Positions 63,221 to 64,000 of a stretch of DNA of 64,000 nucleotides are shown here, in pieces. Each line of letters starts with the position of its first letter. The first letter of the stretch is position 1. The translations under genes were made by a program, and so were the position numbers. The DNA comes from Paenibacillus albidus (GTDB lineage Bacteria; Bacillota; Bacilli; Paenibacillales; Paenibacillaceae), in contig NZ_BMKR01000005.1 of NCBI RefSeq assembly GCF_014644435.1, positions 1-64,000 of the forward strand, in the 5' to 3' direction. The notes under the pieces were generated by a model that saw only the letters and a program-made list of their open reading frames with translations, was not told the DNA's origin and did no database searches.

Positions 63221-63793
63221 ATGGAAGTGTTGAAACAACGGATTTTGCAGGAAGGGGTCGTCGTTTCGGATCAAGTTCTGAAGCTGGATGCTCTTCTCAA
63301 TCATCAGGTAGATCCGGAACTGACGATGGAAATGGGACGGGAATTTGCCGGGAGATTCGTGGAGGCTGGAATTACGCGGGTCGTGACTGTGGAATCCTCG
63401 GGCATTGCCGTGGCATTTGCCACCGCCCTGGTCATGAATGTGCCTCTGGTCTTTGCCCGCCGCAAAAAAACGCTGCTTGCTGATCCTGATGCGTTATGTG
63501 AGCGGGTGCCATCTTTTACCAAAGGGATTGTTACCGACATTATGCTGTCCCGCCAGTTCATCTCCCCGGATGATAAAATCCTCTTTATTGACGATATTAT
63601 TGCCAACGGGGATGCCGCCCGGGGTCTCATCAAAATTATTCAGCGTTCCGGTGCGGAACTGGTGGGTCTGGGTGTAGTGGTGGAGAAGAGCTTTCAGGCA
63701 GGGGCACGTACGATCCGGGAGCAGGGCATTCGTCTGGAGTCGCTGGTGCGGATTAGGTCTCTTAGTGAAGGAACTATAGTGTTTGACGAATAG
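63221..63793 (+). CDS. xpt: Xanthine phosphoribosyltransferase
   Basis: It salvages xanthine to XMP; 190 aa. The PRPP loop reads ILFIDDIIANGDAARGL, and the N-terminus MEVLKQRILQEG matches Xpt. GGAGG precedes the ATG. The leader 63033-63220 shows no purine riboswitch and no partner pbuX; a possible promoter TTGTGC-18-TATGAT lies at 63099-63128. Confidence 0.94.
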   Translation: MEVLKQRILQEGVVVSDQVLKLDALLNHQVDPELTMEMGREFAGRFVEAGITRVVTVESSGIAVAFATALVMNVPLVFARRKKTLLADPDALCERVPSFTKGIVTDIMLSRQFISPDDKILFIDDIIANGDAARGLIKIIQRSGAELVGLGVVVEKSFQAGARTIREQGIRLESLVRIRSLSEGTIVFDE

Positions 63794-63838
63794 AAGAGGC
63801 TGTTCCGAAGATCACAAGCCTATTTTTAAAACAACGGC

Positions 63839-63867
63839 TTTTCACCCTCTGAGTTTTCCTTTATAAT
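63839..63867 (+). promoter_or_regulatory. Putative promoter of the right-edge gene
   Basis: TTTTCA, a 17-bp spacer, and TATAAT (63862-63867), 32 bases before the ATG. Confidence 0.5.
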
Positions 63868-63898
63868 AAAAGTTAGACATAGGAGAGGAGGCGTCACA

Positions 63899-64000
63899 AT
63901 GGGGAAAGAACCGGTGACAGAGCAATTTCTTATTGATAAACTAACCGAGGCCAAGGATCACTTCGAGCGTGCGCTGGATTGCAAACATACGGAGTTCGAC
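63899..64000 (+). CDS. Partial gene at the window edge
   Basis: ATG after AGGAGAGGAGG opens a frame that runs off the window; the first 34 residues start MGKEPVTEQFLIDKLTEAKD. It is soluble and charged. I do not recognise the family from this much. Confidence 0.6.
   Translation, partial: MGKEPVTEQFLIDKLTEAKDHFERALDCKHTEFD

Overview
The window reads as chromosomal DNA of a spore-forming Firmicute, most likely Paenibacillus or a close relative. The evidence is Bacillus-type gene families (ytpB, ykvI, yugP, yitT, yjcZ, relQ, cshA, an ABC-F, and a hemE-hemH-hemY operon), strong AGGAGG ribosome binding sites with many TTG and GTG starts, sigma-A promoters, and an estimated base composition near 50-53% GC. 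I see no tRNA, rRNA, CRISPR array, insertion sequence, integrase or phage gene. It looks like ordinary core and accessory chromosome.

Layout: 0.3-5.5 kb holds an LtaS-type sulfatase, a THUMP RNA methyltransferase, an O-methyltransferase and an MFS exporter. 5.7-9.2 kb is the haem operon, preceded by three helically phased TGTCAT repeats. 9.3-16.2 kb has a repeat-rich gap, a CapA-like protein, a GDPD / FAH / DUF92 run, and a TetR plus ABC-F pair. 16.4-25.8 kb has a hairpin tandem repeat, an ArsR/flavin-reductase divergent pair with a perfect palindrome between them, a peptidase block (M42, PepF), small membrane proteins, a cold shock gene, an MFS gene and a terpene synthase. 25.8-29.8 kb has pfkA and a sulfur module: a four-domain persulfide enzyme (CoADR-rhodanese-TusA-DsrE) with its CstR-type persulfide sensor and two operator-like sites on the promoter.

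29.8-42 kb has a MATE exporter, a DUF4015 glycosidase, YitT, the CshA helicase, DUF624, a probable 6S RNA, thiol peroxidase, rhomboid, LysR, and a MerR-YugP pair. 42.2-45.6 kb is an ammonium transporter operon (amtB, a DUF294 GlnD-like nucleotidyltransferase, a DnaQ-like exonuclease) carrying a textbook GlnR/TnrA box. 45.6-64 kb holds a JAMM protease, ResA/TlpA, cimA, a Y-family polymerase, ferredoxin, an L,D-transpeptidase, pyrD-relQ-DUF309, two RsmF-like methyltransferases, RsuA, a HAD phosphatase, a shrunken methyltransferase, a glycosyltransferase, YkvI, xpt and a partial gene at the right edge.

The best candidates for something undescribed are the GlnR-box amtB-nucleotidyltransferase-exonuclease operon, which has no adjacent glnK, and the fused persulfide enzyme with CstR. 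Very short genes (30-56 aa) recovered here include two YjcZ-type miniproteins and two small membrane proteins. Family names come from recognising motifs by eye. No database search was run.
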